64,000 bases of DNA from Shouchella oshimensis (GCF_002019765.1 NZ_KV917380.1:300707-364706), one strand, 5' to 3'. Numbered from the stretch's first letter, positions 18,521-27,131 are shown. Translations and numbers: made by a program. Notes: a model not told the origin generated them from the letters alone.

Positions 18521-18636
18521 AGAAATTTCTAATAGCTTTGATGATGGTGGGATCTATTGCTTTATTGTCAGCAACGAATCAACCAGTAGCAGATGGTGAC
18601 ATTCAAACGTATGTACAGCCTATAGCTGGTCACTAA
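18517..18636 (+). CDS. Phr signalling peptide precursor
   Basis: 39 residues starting at a TTG: a KKFLIALMMVGSIALLS signal segment, then a short tail ending DIQTYVQPIAGH. TAGGAG lies 10 bases before the TTG. The position, immediately after rap with overlapping stop and start, and the secretory layout define a Phr precursor. Mature Phr peptides are usually the last five or six residues; here that would be PIAGH or QPIAGH, which lacks the Arg or Lys found at position two of most B. subtilis Phr peptides. Confidence 0.82.
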   Translation: MKKFLIALMMVGSIALLSATNQPVADGDIQTYVQPIAGH

Positions 18637-18649
18637 TATTCAATTTATC

Positions 18650-18687
18650 AAAGACTGCACCTTGTAAAAGGCTCCAGTCTTTTTTTG
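18650..18687 (+). terminator. Terminator of rap-phr
   Basis: AAAGACTG pairs with CAGTCTTT; an inner CCTT/AAGG stem extends the hairpin. Seven Ts follow. Confidence 0.75.
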
Positions 18688-18784
18688 ATGTAAAAATAGG
18701 CGCTTAGGATACTTTCTTGTGTTTGCTAACTTGTTAGAGTCCTTTTCTTTTTGTAGTTATAATGTAGCCATGATAGGCATGGAG

Positions 18785-18808
18785 AGCAGCCATTAGGGCT
18801 GCTTTTTT
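18785..18808 (+). terminator. Second terminator hairpin, possibly of a very short transcript
   Basis: AGCAGC pairs with GCTGCT around CATTAGG, followed by six Ts. It lies about 20 bases after a TATAAT -10-like box, with no coding frame between. Confidence 0.55.
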
Positions 18809-18934
18809 GGTTTTGATCATGATACGTAGAGTGGAATAAATCCATTTAATATCTATATTTGTGCTATTTAATAGGTGAATTTGCTACTTTACAATAAGAA
18901 AAATAATATTATCCTTAGAATAAGTTATCAATAA

Positions 18935-18948
18935 AGAAAGCGCTACCA
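18935..18948 (+). promoter_or_regulatory. cre-like site (CcpA) upstream of the transporter
   Basis: AGAAAGCGCTACCA fits the cre consensus TGWAANCGNTNWCA at 12 of 14 positions, including the central CG. It lies 18 bases before the start codon, where CcpA would repress. Confidence 0.5.
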
Positions 18949-18965
18949 ATCAGGGGGAATATGGA

Positions 18966-20285
18966 ATGAGTGATTTGAAATTAAAAGAAACAGGACGGAA
19001 TCGATTCTTAACGGATGAGATCTATGGTATAAGGTTGCCTTTATATTTGGCTCTATTGATTCCGGCAATTCTTTGTTTGTATTTAAATATTTTACCAATA
19101 AATATTATTACAGGATTAATGATTACCATGGGATTAGGTGGGCTTTTTCTATGGATTGGAGATTCGATTCCTAAATTTTCAGAGTTTGGGGGAGGTACAT
19201 TACTCTGCATTTTTTTACCTGCGGTGCTCATATTTGTTGGGGTCTTGCCAGAATCAATGTCAGAGATTGCTCAAAATTTTTATAGTGGATTTGGATTTCA
19301 AGATTTTATCGTAGCTGGATTAATTGTTGGGAGTATTTTAAGTATTAAAAGAGAAGTTCTAATTACAGTTGGTTTGAAGATGCTTATTCCTCTTATGACA
19401 ACCATTTTATTAGGTGCATTAGTAGGTGGGTTATTAGGTCAGTTATTTGGTTTAGGTTTTAAATACACAATATTATTGATTGTCGCTCCCATTATGGCAA
19501 GTGGTTTAACGACGGGTGCCATTCCATTATCGCAAATATATGCAGACAATATGGGTGGTGTACCTTCTGATTTCTTTGATATTCTGGCACCTGCCGTCAT
19601 GGTCTCCAATATTATTTGTATTTTATTAGCATCCATTCTTAATTTCCTCGGAAAAAGAAAGAAAACACCTTTTAAAGGTTTTTCAGGAAATGGGAATCCA
19701 TTAAGAGTAAAAAACGATTCTTTTAAAGTGGAAGAAGGAAATCGTTTAGTTGAATCCATTAAAAATATAGGAATAGGCATAATGGTAGCTGGCGGTCTTT
19801 ACATGTCAGGTGTCCTACTAAACGGGCTTTTTCCTTTCTTCCATACCTTTGTATGGTTAATTGTTTTAGCTGCCATTTTAAAACTGACGAACTTGCTACC
19901 GAATCAAATTAATAGTGGGGCCGAAGTGTGGTTTAATTTTATTAGTAGAGTATGGGTTCCTGCCGTCCTTGTAGCGATAAGTGCCAGCCTAATAGACGTA
20001 AATCGTGTACTAGATTTAATAACGAATCCAACAAATATGTTTGTAACAGTAATGGTCGTGGTGATTATTGCAACCATTGCAGGTTTTGCAGGGTGGATTA
20101 TTGGTTTCTATTTCGTGGAATCGTCCATTATCTCAGGATTGGCTTTAGCAGACATGGGTGGAGTAGGAGATGTAGCAGTGTTAAAAGCAAGTGAACGAAT
20201 GCAGCTCTTCCCATTTCTTCAGATTACCACGAGAATAGGTGGCGTTCTCACCATTGTCGTTATGAGTTTATTATCTGCAACGTAG
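18966..20285 (+). CDS. 2-hydroxycarboxylate transporter family (2HCT) protein
   Basis: 439 residues with about eleven hydrophobic segments. The N-terminal charged stretch, the EFGGGT and ADNMGGV stretches and the late ALADMGGVGD match the GGxG-type loops of the 2HCT family (CitS, CimH, MleP), which import citrate, malate, lactate or related acids with Na+ or H+. AGGGGGA precedes the ATG. It faces a LysR regulator and lies beside an oxidoreductase and an aldolase, so the substrate is probably a hydroxy acid used as carbon source. Confidence 0.85.
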   Translation: MSDLKLKETGRNRFLTDEIYGIRLPLYLALLIPAILCLYLNILPINIITGLMITMGLGGLFLWIGDSIPKFSEFGGGTLLCIFLPAVLIFVGVLPESMSEIAQNFYSGFGFQDFIVAGLIVGSILSIKREVLITVGLKMLIPLMTTILLGALVGGLLGQLFGLGFKYTILLIVAPIMASGLTTGAIPLSQIYADNMGGVPSDFFDILAPAVMVSNIICILLASILNFLGKRKKTPFKGFSGNGNPLRVKNDSFKVEEGNRLVESIKNIGIGIMVAGGLYMSGVLLNGLFPFFHTFVWLIVLAAILKLTNLLPNQINSGAEVWFNFISRVWVPAVLVAISASLIDVNRVLDLITNPTNMFVTVMVVVIIATIAGFAGWIIGFYFVESSIISGLALADMGGVGDVAVLKASERMQLFPFLQITTRIGGVLTIVVMSLLSAT

Positions 20286-20291
20286 TTTAAT

Positions 20292-20327
20292 AAACACCCC
20301 CTGTTTTGTGACAGGGGGTGTTGTTTT
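20292..20327. terminator. Bidirectional terminator
   Basis: AACACCCCCTG pairs perfectly with CAGGGGGTGTT around TTTTGTGA, followed by TGTTTT; it lies between convergent transporter and LysR genes. Confidence 0.8.
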
Positions 20328-21216
20328 ACCTGTGAATGTTCGTTTCTTCAAGGTTTTTTTTAGACACATAAGTAAATAGCTCAAGAGAATGTTTTTTAGA
20401 GATGAACGGTTTTTTATGAGTTAATTGATAACAAATATAGGGTGGCGGATTGTTTTCCAACTGATAGCTATAAAGCTTTCTTTCCATAGCGATCTTATGG
20501 GCTATCCATTCAGGAACAACCGCCCAATATTTTGAGTTTTCCAGTACACCGAGTAGGATGTTCATGTTATCTAATTTGAACTGCTGGTGAATCATTTCCC
20601 CGCACCAATATTCGTGCCACATTCTATAGTCTTCTCCCCACGGCATATAGAGTTCATATTTTGAATCTAGCTCGCTAATATTTAAACTTTTCCCACCTAG
20701 GTATTTCTTCGCGCTTATAACAACAAGTGGTGATTCGAAATATTTACTTACATTGACGTTTGGGCTGTTTCTAATGGCTAGAGAAAAACCAACATCAATG
20801 GAACGGTTTTCAATTTCATCGTAGAGTTCTTTTGAATGTAAGGTATGCGTTGATAAAAACAAGGAAGATGTGAGGGTACTAATCTCCTTATAAACTTCTG
20901 GAAGAAAAAAAGTATTGAAGCTATCAACTGAACCTACGCTTAAAACCGATTTAGGACCACGCTTCTTTAATAGATCCATTTCTTTATCAATGTGATCCCA
21001 TTGTTCTGCTAATCTCAGGAATTCCTCTCCAGCAGGCGTTAGCTTAATCTCTTTAACCCCTTTTCCTCGTTCTATTAACTTAAATCCTAATTCTGTCTCA
21101 GCGATCATCAGTCTTTGGCTAATGGTGGTTTGTGCGATATGCAGCTCTTTTGCTGCCGCACTTAATGACTTCTTTTTAACAACTGCTAAAAATGTTTCTA
21201 TAAAATTTAAATTCAT
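20326..21216 (-). CDS. LysR family transcriptional regulator
   Basis: 296 residues. The N-terminal winged helix-turn-helix begins MNLNFIETFLAVVKKKSLS and contains the recognition helix in AAAKELHIAQTTISQRL. The rest is the two-lobed effector-binding domain. It is transcribed divergently from the dehydrogenase gene across a 121-base region with three ATAARCYTA-like repeats. By position it should activate the dehydrogenase-aldolase unit, and perhaps the transporter, in response to the imported acid or a product. Confidence 0.9.
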   Translation of the reverse strand: MNLNFIETFLAVVKKKSLSAAAKELHIAQTTISQRLMIAETELGFKLIERGKGVKEIKLTPAGEEFLRLAEQWDHIDKEMDLLKKRGPKSVLSVGSVDSFNTFFLPEVYKEISTLTSSLFLSTHTLHSKELYDEIENRSIDVGFSLAIRNSPNVNVSKYFESPLVVISAKKYLGGKSLNISELDSKYELYMPWGEDYRMWHEYWCGEMIHQQFKLDNMNILLGVLENSKYWAVVPEWIAHKIAMERKLYSYQLENNPPPYICYQLTHKKPFISKKHSLELFTYVSKKNLEETNIHR

Positions 21217-21251
21217 AACAGACCACCTTATAACATATTTATCGTTATTTA

Positions 21252-21303
21252 ATAAGCTTAATACCTATTTTACATTAATAAACCTACTAGATAAACTTAA
21301 TAC
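21252..21303. promoter_or_regulatory. Direct repeats, candidate LysR binding region
   Basis: ATAAGCTTAATAC (21252-21264) and ATAAACTTAATAC (21291-21303) differ at one base; a partial copy ATAAACCTA starts near 21278. They lie between the divergent LysR and dehydrogenase genes. Confidence 0.5.
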
Positions 21304-21305
21304 AA

Positions 21306-21319
21306 TGATAACGCTATCA
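21306..21319 (+). promoter_or_regulatory. cre site (CcpA) before the dehydrogenase
   Basis: TGATAACGCTATCA fits TGWAANCGNTNWCA at 13 of 14 positions and is itself nearly palindromic. TACAAT just upstream (21301-21306) could be the -10, which would put cre over the transcription start, a repressing position. Confidence 0.65.
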
Positions 21320-21337
21320 AGATGACGAGGTGTACAG

Positions 21338-22267
21338 GTGAAACCATTTAAAATTCTCTTAACGGAGCATATTGACGTAAACGCAATGAAAACACTTGAA
21401 GAATATTGTACCATTACACAGGATGTTAATGAGATTGATGTTGTTGACGGTATTATTATTAGAGCTGAGAAAGTCACTCGGGATATGATTGCTAAAGCAA
21501 AAAACTTAAAAGTCATTGGAAAACATGGTGTAGGGTACGATTCCATTGATATTAAAGCAGCAAAAGAATATGGCATCAACGTTGTATACACCCCACAAGC
21601 GAATATTCAATCTGTAGGTGAATTAATTATTGCGTTAGCCATGAATATGGCTCGTAATGTGAGTTTGAGCTTCGAAAGAGGAAAGCAAGACAAAAATAAA
21701 ACAATCGCGCCAAAAGAACTAACGGGGTATCAATTAAGTAAAAAAACATTTGGTATTGTGGGTGCGGGTAAAATTAGTAGAATAGCAGCTACGATTGCAA
21801 AACAAGGATTTAATATGGAAGTCCTTGCCTATGATCCATACATTTCTAGAGAAGAGTGTGATCAATTAGGTATTCAAAAAGTTGATTTAGATTTATTGAT
21901 GACTTCAGCGGATTTCGTTTCGATTAGTGTTCCATTGACGGAGAATACAAAGCACTTAATAAATGAATCGAAGCTTCAATTAATGAAACCAAGTGCAATT
22001 CTTATCAACACATCTAGGGGTGGAGTAGTTGACGAGGAAGCTCTTTATAACGCTTTAATTCATAAACATATTTACGCTGCAGCAAGTGATGTTTTTGTAA
22101 AAGAACCACCAACGAGTGAGAACAAGCTTTTAAGCTTGGATAATTTTGTTGCTACACCTCATATTGGAGCCAACACCCATGAAGCAATGGCTCTTATGGG
22201 ATCTACCGTTGTGAACGAAGTGCTTCTTGTATTGAGGGATGAAAAACCAAATTATAGTGTTCTTTAA
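21338..22267 (+). CDS. D-isomer-specific 2-hydroxyacid dehydrogenase
   Basis: 309 residues. The NAD-binding fold has FGIVGAGKISR near residue 145 and the catalytic triad Arg (INTSRGGVVDE), Glu (FVKEPPTSE) and His (TPHIGANTHEA). The N-terminal catalytic domain includes GKHGVGYDSID. The family covers D-glycerate, D-lactate, phosphoglycerate and related dehydrogenases, so the substrate is a 2-hydroxy or 2-oxo acid; it lacks the regulatory ACT domain of biosynthetic SerA. It is followed 14 bases later by the RraA-like gene. Confidence 0.85.
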   Translation: MKPFKILLTEHIDVNAMKTLEEYCTITQDVNEIDVVDGIIIRAEKVTRDMIAKAKNLKVIGKHGVGYDSIDIKAAKEYGINVVYTPQANIQSVGELIIALAMNMARNVSLSFERGKQDKNKTIAPKELTGYQLSKKTFGIVGAGKISRIAATIAKQGFNMEVLAYDPYISREECDQLGIQKVDLDLLMTSADFVSISVPLTENTKHLINESKLQLMKPSAILINTSRGGVVDEEALYNALIHKHIYAAASDVFVKEPPTSENKLLSLDNFVATPHIGANTHEAMALMGSTVVNEVLLVLRDEKPNYSVL

Positions 22268-22281
22268 AAAGGAGAATGTTT

Positions 22282-22974
22282 ATGAGCGTAGGGAAGCGAA
22301 TTTACACAAATAGAGAGAATATGAATCCGACTTTAGTGGATCGCTTTAGGGAATATCCTTCAGCAAATGTATCTGATTGTATGGAACGGTTGTATAGCAT
22401 GAATGCCTATATCAAGCCATTCGGCAAACAAAAAAGGCTATTAGGTCAGGCTTTAACTGTCAAAGCATCCATTGCTGATAATATGTTATTTCACCAAGCA
22501 CTCCTTATGGCGCAGCCTGGTGATGTCATTGTAGTGGAGGCTGGAAGAGATATGAATCATAGTATATGTGGAGATATTATGTATTCGATTGCAAAAAGTA
22601 AAAATATTGCCGGATTCGTTGTTGATGGGTGTATTCGTGATGTTGATTACCTTCAAAAGGAAGATTTCCCTGTGTTTGCTGCCGGTGTAACAGGAAGAGG
22701 ACCTTATAAAAATGGCCCCGGTGAAGTAAATGTAGATATTTCTTGTGGAGGGCAGGTTGTACATCCCGGAGACATCATACTAGGGGATGAAGATGGCATT
22801 GTGGTTATTCCACCTCAAGAGGCTGAAGGTATCTTGGCAAAAGTTGAAACGTTACTTAATAACGAGAACCAATCAATGGAAATCATACAAAGTGGCAATT
22901 GGGAAGAGAGTGCGCTCGCAAAAAATATTGAAAAACACCTTGAAGAGAATGGGTATAAATTTATTCATGAATAG
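22282..22974 (+). CDS. RraA-like aldolase / oxaloacetate decarboxylase family protein
   Basis: 230 residues. The swivelling-domain fold is marked by ANVSDCMERL, by PGDVIVVE, and by the substrate and metal motif GFVVDGCIRDVDYL (Arg and Asp). The fold is shared by the RNase E regulator RraA, HMG/CHA aldolases and oxaloacetate decarboxylases. No RNase E is expected in a Bacillus, so an enzyme is likely. I take the ATG at 22282, 7 bases after AGGAG. Together with the dehydrogenase it could cleave or decarboxylate a 2-oxo dicarboxylate to pyruvate. Confidence 0.78.
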   Translation: MSVGKRIYTNRENMNPTLVDRFREYPSANVSDCMERLYSMNAYIKPFGKQKRLLGQALTVKASIADNMLFHQALLMAQPGDVIVVEAGRDMNHSICGDIMYSIAKSKNIAGFVVDGCIRDVDYLQKEDFPVFAAGVTGRGPYKNGPGEVNVDISCGGQVVHPGDIILGDEDGIVVIPPQEAEGILAKVETLLNNENQSMEIIQSGNWEESALAKNIEKHLEENGYKFIHE

Positions 22975-23095
22975 GAGGTCGTCAATTCACTAATTGATGA
23001 AGGCCGATGATATACGTTGCTTTCGAATTTATTAGTGAGCTCTATCCGGTTTGCAATGAATAGGTAACCAACCATAAAGCTACTTAGAATGTAGA

Positions 23096-23133
23096 AAACC
23101 CGATTGACGTTTCCGTTCAATCGGGTTTATTTG
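23096..23133 (+). terminator. Terminator of the dehydrogenase-aldolase operon
   Basis: AAACCCGATTGACG pairs with CGTTCAATCGGGTTT, followed by ATTTG. It is about 120 bases past the aldolase stop; the space between holds no gene. Confidence 0.75.
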
Positions 23134-23271
23134 TTCAATTAAAGGATTGCATGATAGCATTCCCGAAACCTTGTATCTATTCCTCTTCGAAAGCAAGTCC
23201 CTATTCAAAGATTTTAATTAAAGAGAACTCGGCAAATGTAAAAAGCGAGGGACAATACGTGATTCGTTGTC

Positions 23272-24201
23272 TTACATCTCTTCACTCAGTAAGAAATTCA
23301 TTCGGACAATTAAGTCGTTCGTTTCTTGTCTAACTTGAAAGTAAAGCTCTTCAAATTCTTCTTTGTTCTCGGCTGGGTTTTCGAATTGCCCTAATTGTCC
23401 CCACATTTGATGCAGGTCTTGTATAAGTTCAAATAATTGCATGTCATACACCGTTTGAGGTGCAGGGAAGAGAACCATCGGAGAGCCAAGCTTTTCAAAT
23501 TCTTCTAATAGAATGGGGAGGGCATCATGGTTATACAGATCTTCCTGAACGATATAGTCTATGTTATGAATAGGTGCAGCGGTGAGGTAAATCATTTGCA
23601 TGACGCCTCTCTCTAAGTTTGACGCTTCCTCCCATGTTCGGTATTCTGATTGATCTTTTCCTTCAAGCTCTTGTGGTGGTGAAAGCATGATGAATTTGTA
23701 GGCTTCTTCACGCAATTCCTCATCCAATTGAAAAGCCTCTGCTTCTATTATATTTATAAAAACATCGGCATAATTGGTGACCTGGACGATATTCTCGTCC
23801 TCGGGGTTTGTAATGTTTCGTACCGGATCTTCGTCTAAATCAAAATAAATACGACCGTTATCGTCCATATAGTCCTCTACAATCTCAATTTGAGTATGCT
23901 CGTGTTTCATGTTGCCATCCTCATCATAGGGGGAGTCCATCGGAACTGTTAGAATTCGAAGCGCTTCCAATTCACTCTCACTAAGCTCTTCATCTGATGC
24001 ATCTGTCGGTTCTTTCTCATCATCTTCGGTGGTTGTTTGTGAGTCTGATTGATTTGAATCGCTTGTGACCTCTTCTTCCTCTGATCCACGAACAGTAGAA
24101 TGGGAGCGTTCTTCATTGTCGCTGTTTGTTTCTTCACTCGCATTTCCGCCGCAAGCAACTAAAAAGCCGCATGCAAAAGATAAAACCAAGAACTTTCTCA
24201 T
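23272..24201 (-). CDS. Hypothetical lipoprotein, acidic
   Basis: 309 residues. The signal peptide ends in the lipobox LVACGG, so the product is lipid-anchored outside the membrane. A low-complexity acidic Ser/Glu/Asp/Thr linker (about residues 22-75) follows, then a folded domain of about 230 residues with no motif I recognise, including an amphipathic helical C-terminus (LIQDLHQMWGQLGQFENP). No neighbour gives a hint of the function. It is monocistronic. Confidence 0.7.
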   Translation of the reverse strand: MRKFLVLSFACGFLVACGGNASEETNSDNEERSHSTVRGSEEEEVTSDSNQSDSQTTTEDDEKEPTDASDEELSESELEALRILTVPMDSPYDEDGNMKHEHTQIEIVEDYMDDNGRIYFDLDEDPVRNITNPEDENIVQVTNYADVFINIIEAEAFQLDEELREEAYKFIMLSPPQELEGKDQSEYRTWEEASNLERGVMQMIYLTAAPIHNIDYIVQEDLYNHDALPILLEEFEKLGSPMVLFPAPQTVYDMQLFELIQDLHQMWGQLGQFENPAENKEEFEELYFQVRQETNDLIVRMNFLLSEEM

Positions 24202-24327
24202 CTAATCCAACCTTTCATTTGTGATAAAACTATTCTATCATGCCTCATGAACCAATAACTGGAATCGTTTATTTGAGACTAGACCAATAATAAATTTAAT
24301 AATTTTTTAAAAACAGTTACCGCTCCA

Positions 24328-24903
24328 TTAAACTTCTCGCCAAATTCTAGTAAACTCAGTTACTGTCATTCCATCGAATTTCAATAGGAAGACATCAGGC
24401 TTTGTAGTCTCCATGAGAAAGTCAAAACCGATATGTTTAATAAAATTGCGAATCATTATTGTCATTACAAATCCATGAGTACTAATCGCAATTCTTTTTC
24501 CTTCAAAGTTTCTTAGTACTCTTTCTAATCCAAATATCGCTCTATCTAAACACTGATCATACGTTTCGCCGCCTAGTATTGCGTATTCATGGTTCGAGAA
24601 CATTTTTTTTACAAGTGGGTAAACTTGCTCATTAGGTACAACTTTGTCCCCTTTTGAAAATGTACACTCTTTAAAGTTTTCGCATAGTAGTATTTCCTTT
24701 CCAGATTCAGTAGCTAATTCTTCTATTGAAAGAAGAGCACGAGTATAAGGACTTGAAATAAAAACCTCTATATCTTCATTCCTTAACAATGTAGTTAACT
24801 TACTAGCATCCATTGTTCCTTTTCGAGTTAGGCCTCTTCTTTCTTCACTACCACCTAGTTTTGGTGATTCACAATGTCTTATCATGTAAATATGCGTTTC
24901 CAA
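24328..24903 (-). CDS. Histidine phosphatase family protein
   Basis: 191 residues. The catalytic YMIRHCESP (RHG-type) is at the N-terminus, followed by LTRKG, SSPYTRALLS, GGETYDQCLDR (acid) and ISTHGFVMT (second His). The branch includes phosphoglycerate-mutase-like phosphatases; the substrate is unknown. I start at the TTG at 24903, 8 bases after AGGAG; a longer frame exists but has no ribosome site. Confidence 0.82.
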   Translation of the reverse strand: METHIYMIRHCESPKLGGSEERRGLTRKGTMDASKLTTLLRNEDIEVFISSPYTRALLSIEELATESGKEILLCENFKECTFSKGDKVVPNEQVYPLVKKMFSNHEYAILGGETYDQCLDRAIFGLERVLRNFEGKRIAISTHGFVMTIMIRNFIKHIGFDFLMETTKPDVFLLKFDGMTVTEFTRIWREV

Positions 24904-24967
24904 AATGAGCACTCCTATGAATTCATTAGACAAACATTTTCAGTCGTTTCCACTGTACCTGGTTTCG

Positions 24968-25003
24968 AAAATGGTTTTAAAGTGGTGCAATTAAAATGGT
25001 TTT
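24968..25003. repeat. Short direct repeat, possibly remnant of an IS end
   Basis: AAAATGGTTTT occurs at 24968-24978 and 24993-25003, 25 bases apart, with GTGGTGCAATT between. Spaced repeats of this kind (GTGGTGCAATT/AAAATGG) occur at the ends of IS21-type elements. No transposase is near. Confidence 0.3.
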
Positions 25004-25156
25004 GAATGGAGACATACGCAGTTTTCTAGTTGGAGAAATCCAGCGCAGTGTCTACTTACCGCACTAGATGAGGTTTCTTTATTCAATTTATCCCCATTCG
25101 GTTATCTTCGAGAATATTCATTAAAGCTGTCTCAATGCATCAAGGGTTTTTTGCTT

Positions 25157-25336
25157 TCAATTTTCTCCCCCTTCGGAACGCAAAAGTGATGTGTGACGCT
25201 CTTGTGCTTCGATCTTTTTAACTTTTCGGTAATGGGTCTGCATGCCAACATAAACACCTACTGCAATAACGGTAATTGCAAGTGCGAACAGCCAAATCCA
25301 ATATAAGAATGACAGTATGATAGCGCCAATGGCCAT
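25157..25336 (-). CDS. Small membrane protein, 59 residues
   Basis: One membrane segment (about residues 3-30, AIGAIILSFLYWIWLFAL) followed by a charged cytoplasmic tail containing HYRKVKKIEAQER. GGAGGTG precedes the ATG at 25336. The family is not recognised. It lies upstream of, and in opposite order to, nothing obviously related. Confidence 0.5.
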   Translation of the reverse strand: MAIGAIILSFLYWIWLFALAITVIAVGVYVGMQTHYRKVKKIEAQERHTSLLRSEGGEN

Positions 25337-25433
25337 AGAGAGCACCTCCATTTTTTGTCGTAGTTTTCCATACCCTACTTAGATTGTAAATAAAAGCAAA
25401 AAAGAAAAAACTGTGTGCCACTGGCAACACAGC

Positions 25434-26951
25434 TTAATCTAGTTTTTTAAGTGGTTCCTTTGCGGGGCCTTCAATAACCTCTCCTTTATAGGAAAAGCGG
25501 GAGCCGTGGCATGGGCAATCCCATGTAAGGTCGGCATGATTCCAGTTGCATTCACATCCCATATGAGTACACGTTGTATCGACTAGGTGAAGATCACCTC
25601 GCTCATCTTTAAACGCTCCAGCTCGTTTGCCGTCGTGTTTAACGACTGCCCCTTGGCCGTTTTCTAATTCAGCGATGTTTTCGTAATCATTTTGTACTTT
25701 CCCTTGGATTAAGTGTTTGGCAACATCTGCGTTTTCAGTCAGAAAGTGCTTAATGCTTGGATCGGAATGGAAGCGCATTGGTTTGTATAAGTCTGAATAT
25801 AGGCTGTTTCCATCGACAATTAAATCAGTGAGTACTTGTGCTGCGCATATGCCACCTGTCATCCCCCATTTTCGATAACCTGTTGCGACAAATACATTCT
25901 TTTGCAAGGAGGAAAGTTGACCAATGTATGGAATATTATCTAGAGTCGTTAAATCCTGTGCAGACCACTCCTGCTCGGCTGTGAAATGGCTAAATTGCTC
26001 ATCTGCAAAGGTGCGCAAAGCGTCGTAATGATTTCGGGCATCCATTCCTTGACCTGCTTTATGATGATCACCGCCTACTAAAATGTAGGTTTTTCCATGC
26101 AATTCTACGCTACGAAGGGATCGTTTCGGCTGTTCTGCACTTAAGTACATGCCACCGGCCCATGGTTCGTTTGTGGTGCCGGCTACCACGTATGAGCGAT
26201 CCGCTTTCAATCGTGTCATATAAAGCCCGCCACCATCAATAAACGGGAAATGTGTAGCTGCAATGACTTTTTTGGCGGTTACCGTATGACCATCTTTTGT
26301 GTGTATGATAACGGAACCGTTGTCATGGGTCACTTTTTGACAAACGGTGTGTTCAAACAGTTGGGCCCCTTTTTTGTTCAGCTCATCGCATAGGAAGGAC
26401 ACGTAAGCGAGTGGGTGAAATTGAGCTTGATTTGGTATTTTTAAAGCAGCGCGTATGGTAAGATTGATTGGTAATTCAGTCACCCATTCGTGTGGAATGT
26501 CCAACTGTTCATATGCCTTTTTCTCACGTTTCAACCGATGCTCGCCATGGTGTGTAGTTGCATAAAGATACGTGTCTTCATCTGAGAATCCACACTCTAG
26601 TTGCTTGTCTTTCACAAGCTTACGAACGTATGCAAGTGCGTCGTTTTGAGATTGGTAGTATTGCTGTGCTTTTTCTTTTCCTACATGTGAAAGAAGTTCG
26701 TCGTAAATGAAGTCGTGTTGAACAGTTAATTTGGCTGTGCTATGACCCGTAGTACCTCGTCCGAACGAGGTGGCGTCAAGAACCGCCACTTGCTTTCCGG
26801 CCTCAGCAAGTAAATAAGCTGAGGTTAAACCGGTTATGCCACCACCGACAATCGCAATATCGACTTCAATATTGTAATCCAAATGGGGGTAAGGTTTATC
26901 ATGAGAAGAAAGTTGCCAAATGGATGTTAATGGTTGTTTCATTTCACTCAT
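25434..26951 (-). CDS. FAD-dependent oxidoreductase with C-terminal Rieske domain (YhfW-like)
   Basis: 505 residues. The N-terminus has the FAD dinucleotide motif VAIVGGGITGLTSAYLLAE and the DAO fold runs to about residue 400. The last 90 residues form a Rieske [2Fe-2S] domain with CTHMGCECN and CPCHGSRF ligand motifs. B. subtilis YhfW has the same domain order. It probably oxidises an amine or imino acid and passes electrons to the cluster, but the substrate is unknown. Monocistronic. Confidence 0.88.
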   Translation of the reverse strand: MSEMKQPLTSIWQLSSHDKPYPHLDYNIEVDIAIVGGGITGLTSAYLLAEAGKQVAVLDATSFGRGTTGHSTAKLTVQHDFIYDELLSHVGKEKAQQYYQSQNDALAYVRKLVKDKQLECGFSDEDTYLYATTHHGEHRLKREKKAYEQLDIPHEWVTELPINLTIRAALKIPNQAQFHPLAYVSFLCDELNKKGAQLFEHTVCQKVTHDNGSVIIHTKDGHTVTAKKVIAATHFPFIDGGGLYMTRLKADRSYVVAGTTNEPWAGGMYLSAEQPKRSLRSVELHGKTYILVGGDHHKAGQGMDARNHYDALRTFADEQFSHFTAEQEWSAQDLTTLDNIPYIGQLSSLQKNVFVATGYRKWGMTGGICAAQVLTDLIVDGNSLYSDLYKPMRFHSDPSIKHFLTENADVAKHLIQGKVQNDYENIAELENGQGAVVKHDGKRAGAFKDERGDLHLVDTTCTHMGCECNWNHADLTWDCPCHGSRFSYKGEVIEGPAKEPLKKLD

Positions 26952-27131
26952 ATTCGAGCCTCCAAAGTTTTTTCTCTTATTACAATTGACCAGTCTGACT
27001 AATTTTAGACATGAAACAGAAGAAAAACAGTAGAGGAAAGTGAATTCTAATTCAATGTTCGGGATTTTGACATGTTATAGTGGCTTTAATTGGAGTACAA
27101 TTGTACGAAAGTTTGGTTCGTGGGAGGCGGA

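Larger units (their letters stand above)
18637..18965. other. Intergenic region between phr and the transporter
   Basis: In order: the rap-phr terminator, a TATAAT box at 18758, a second hairpin terminator about 20 bases later, then AT-rich DNA and a cre-like site before the transporter start. See the separate entries. Confidence 0.5.

Noticed and set aside
27067-27095. TTGACA before bdbC as a promoter
   Set aside because: No -10 at 16-18 bases; the TATAGT that follows is too close.
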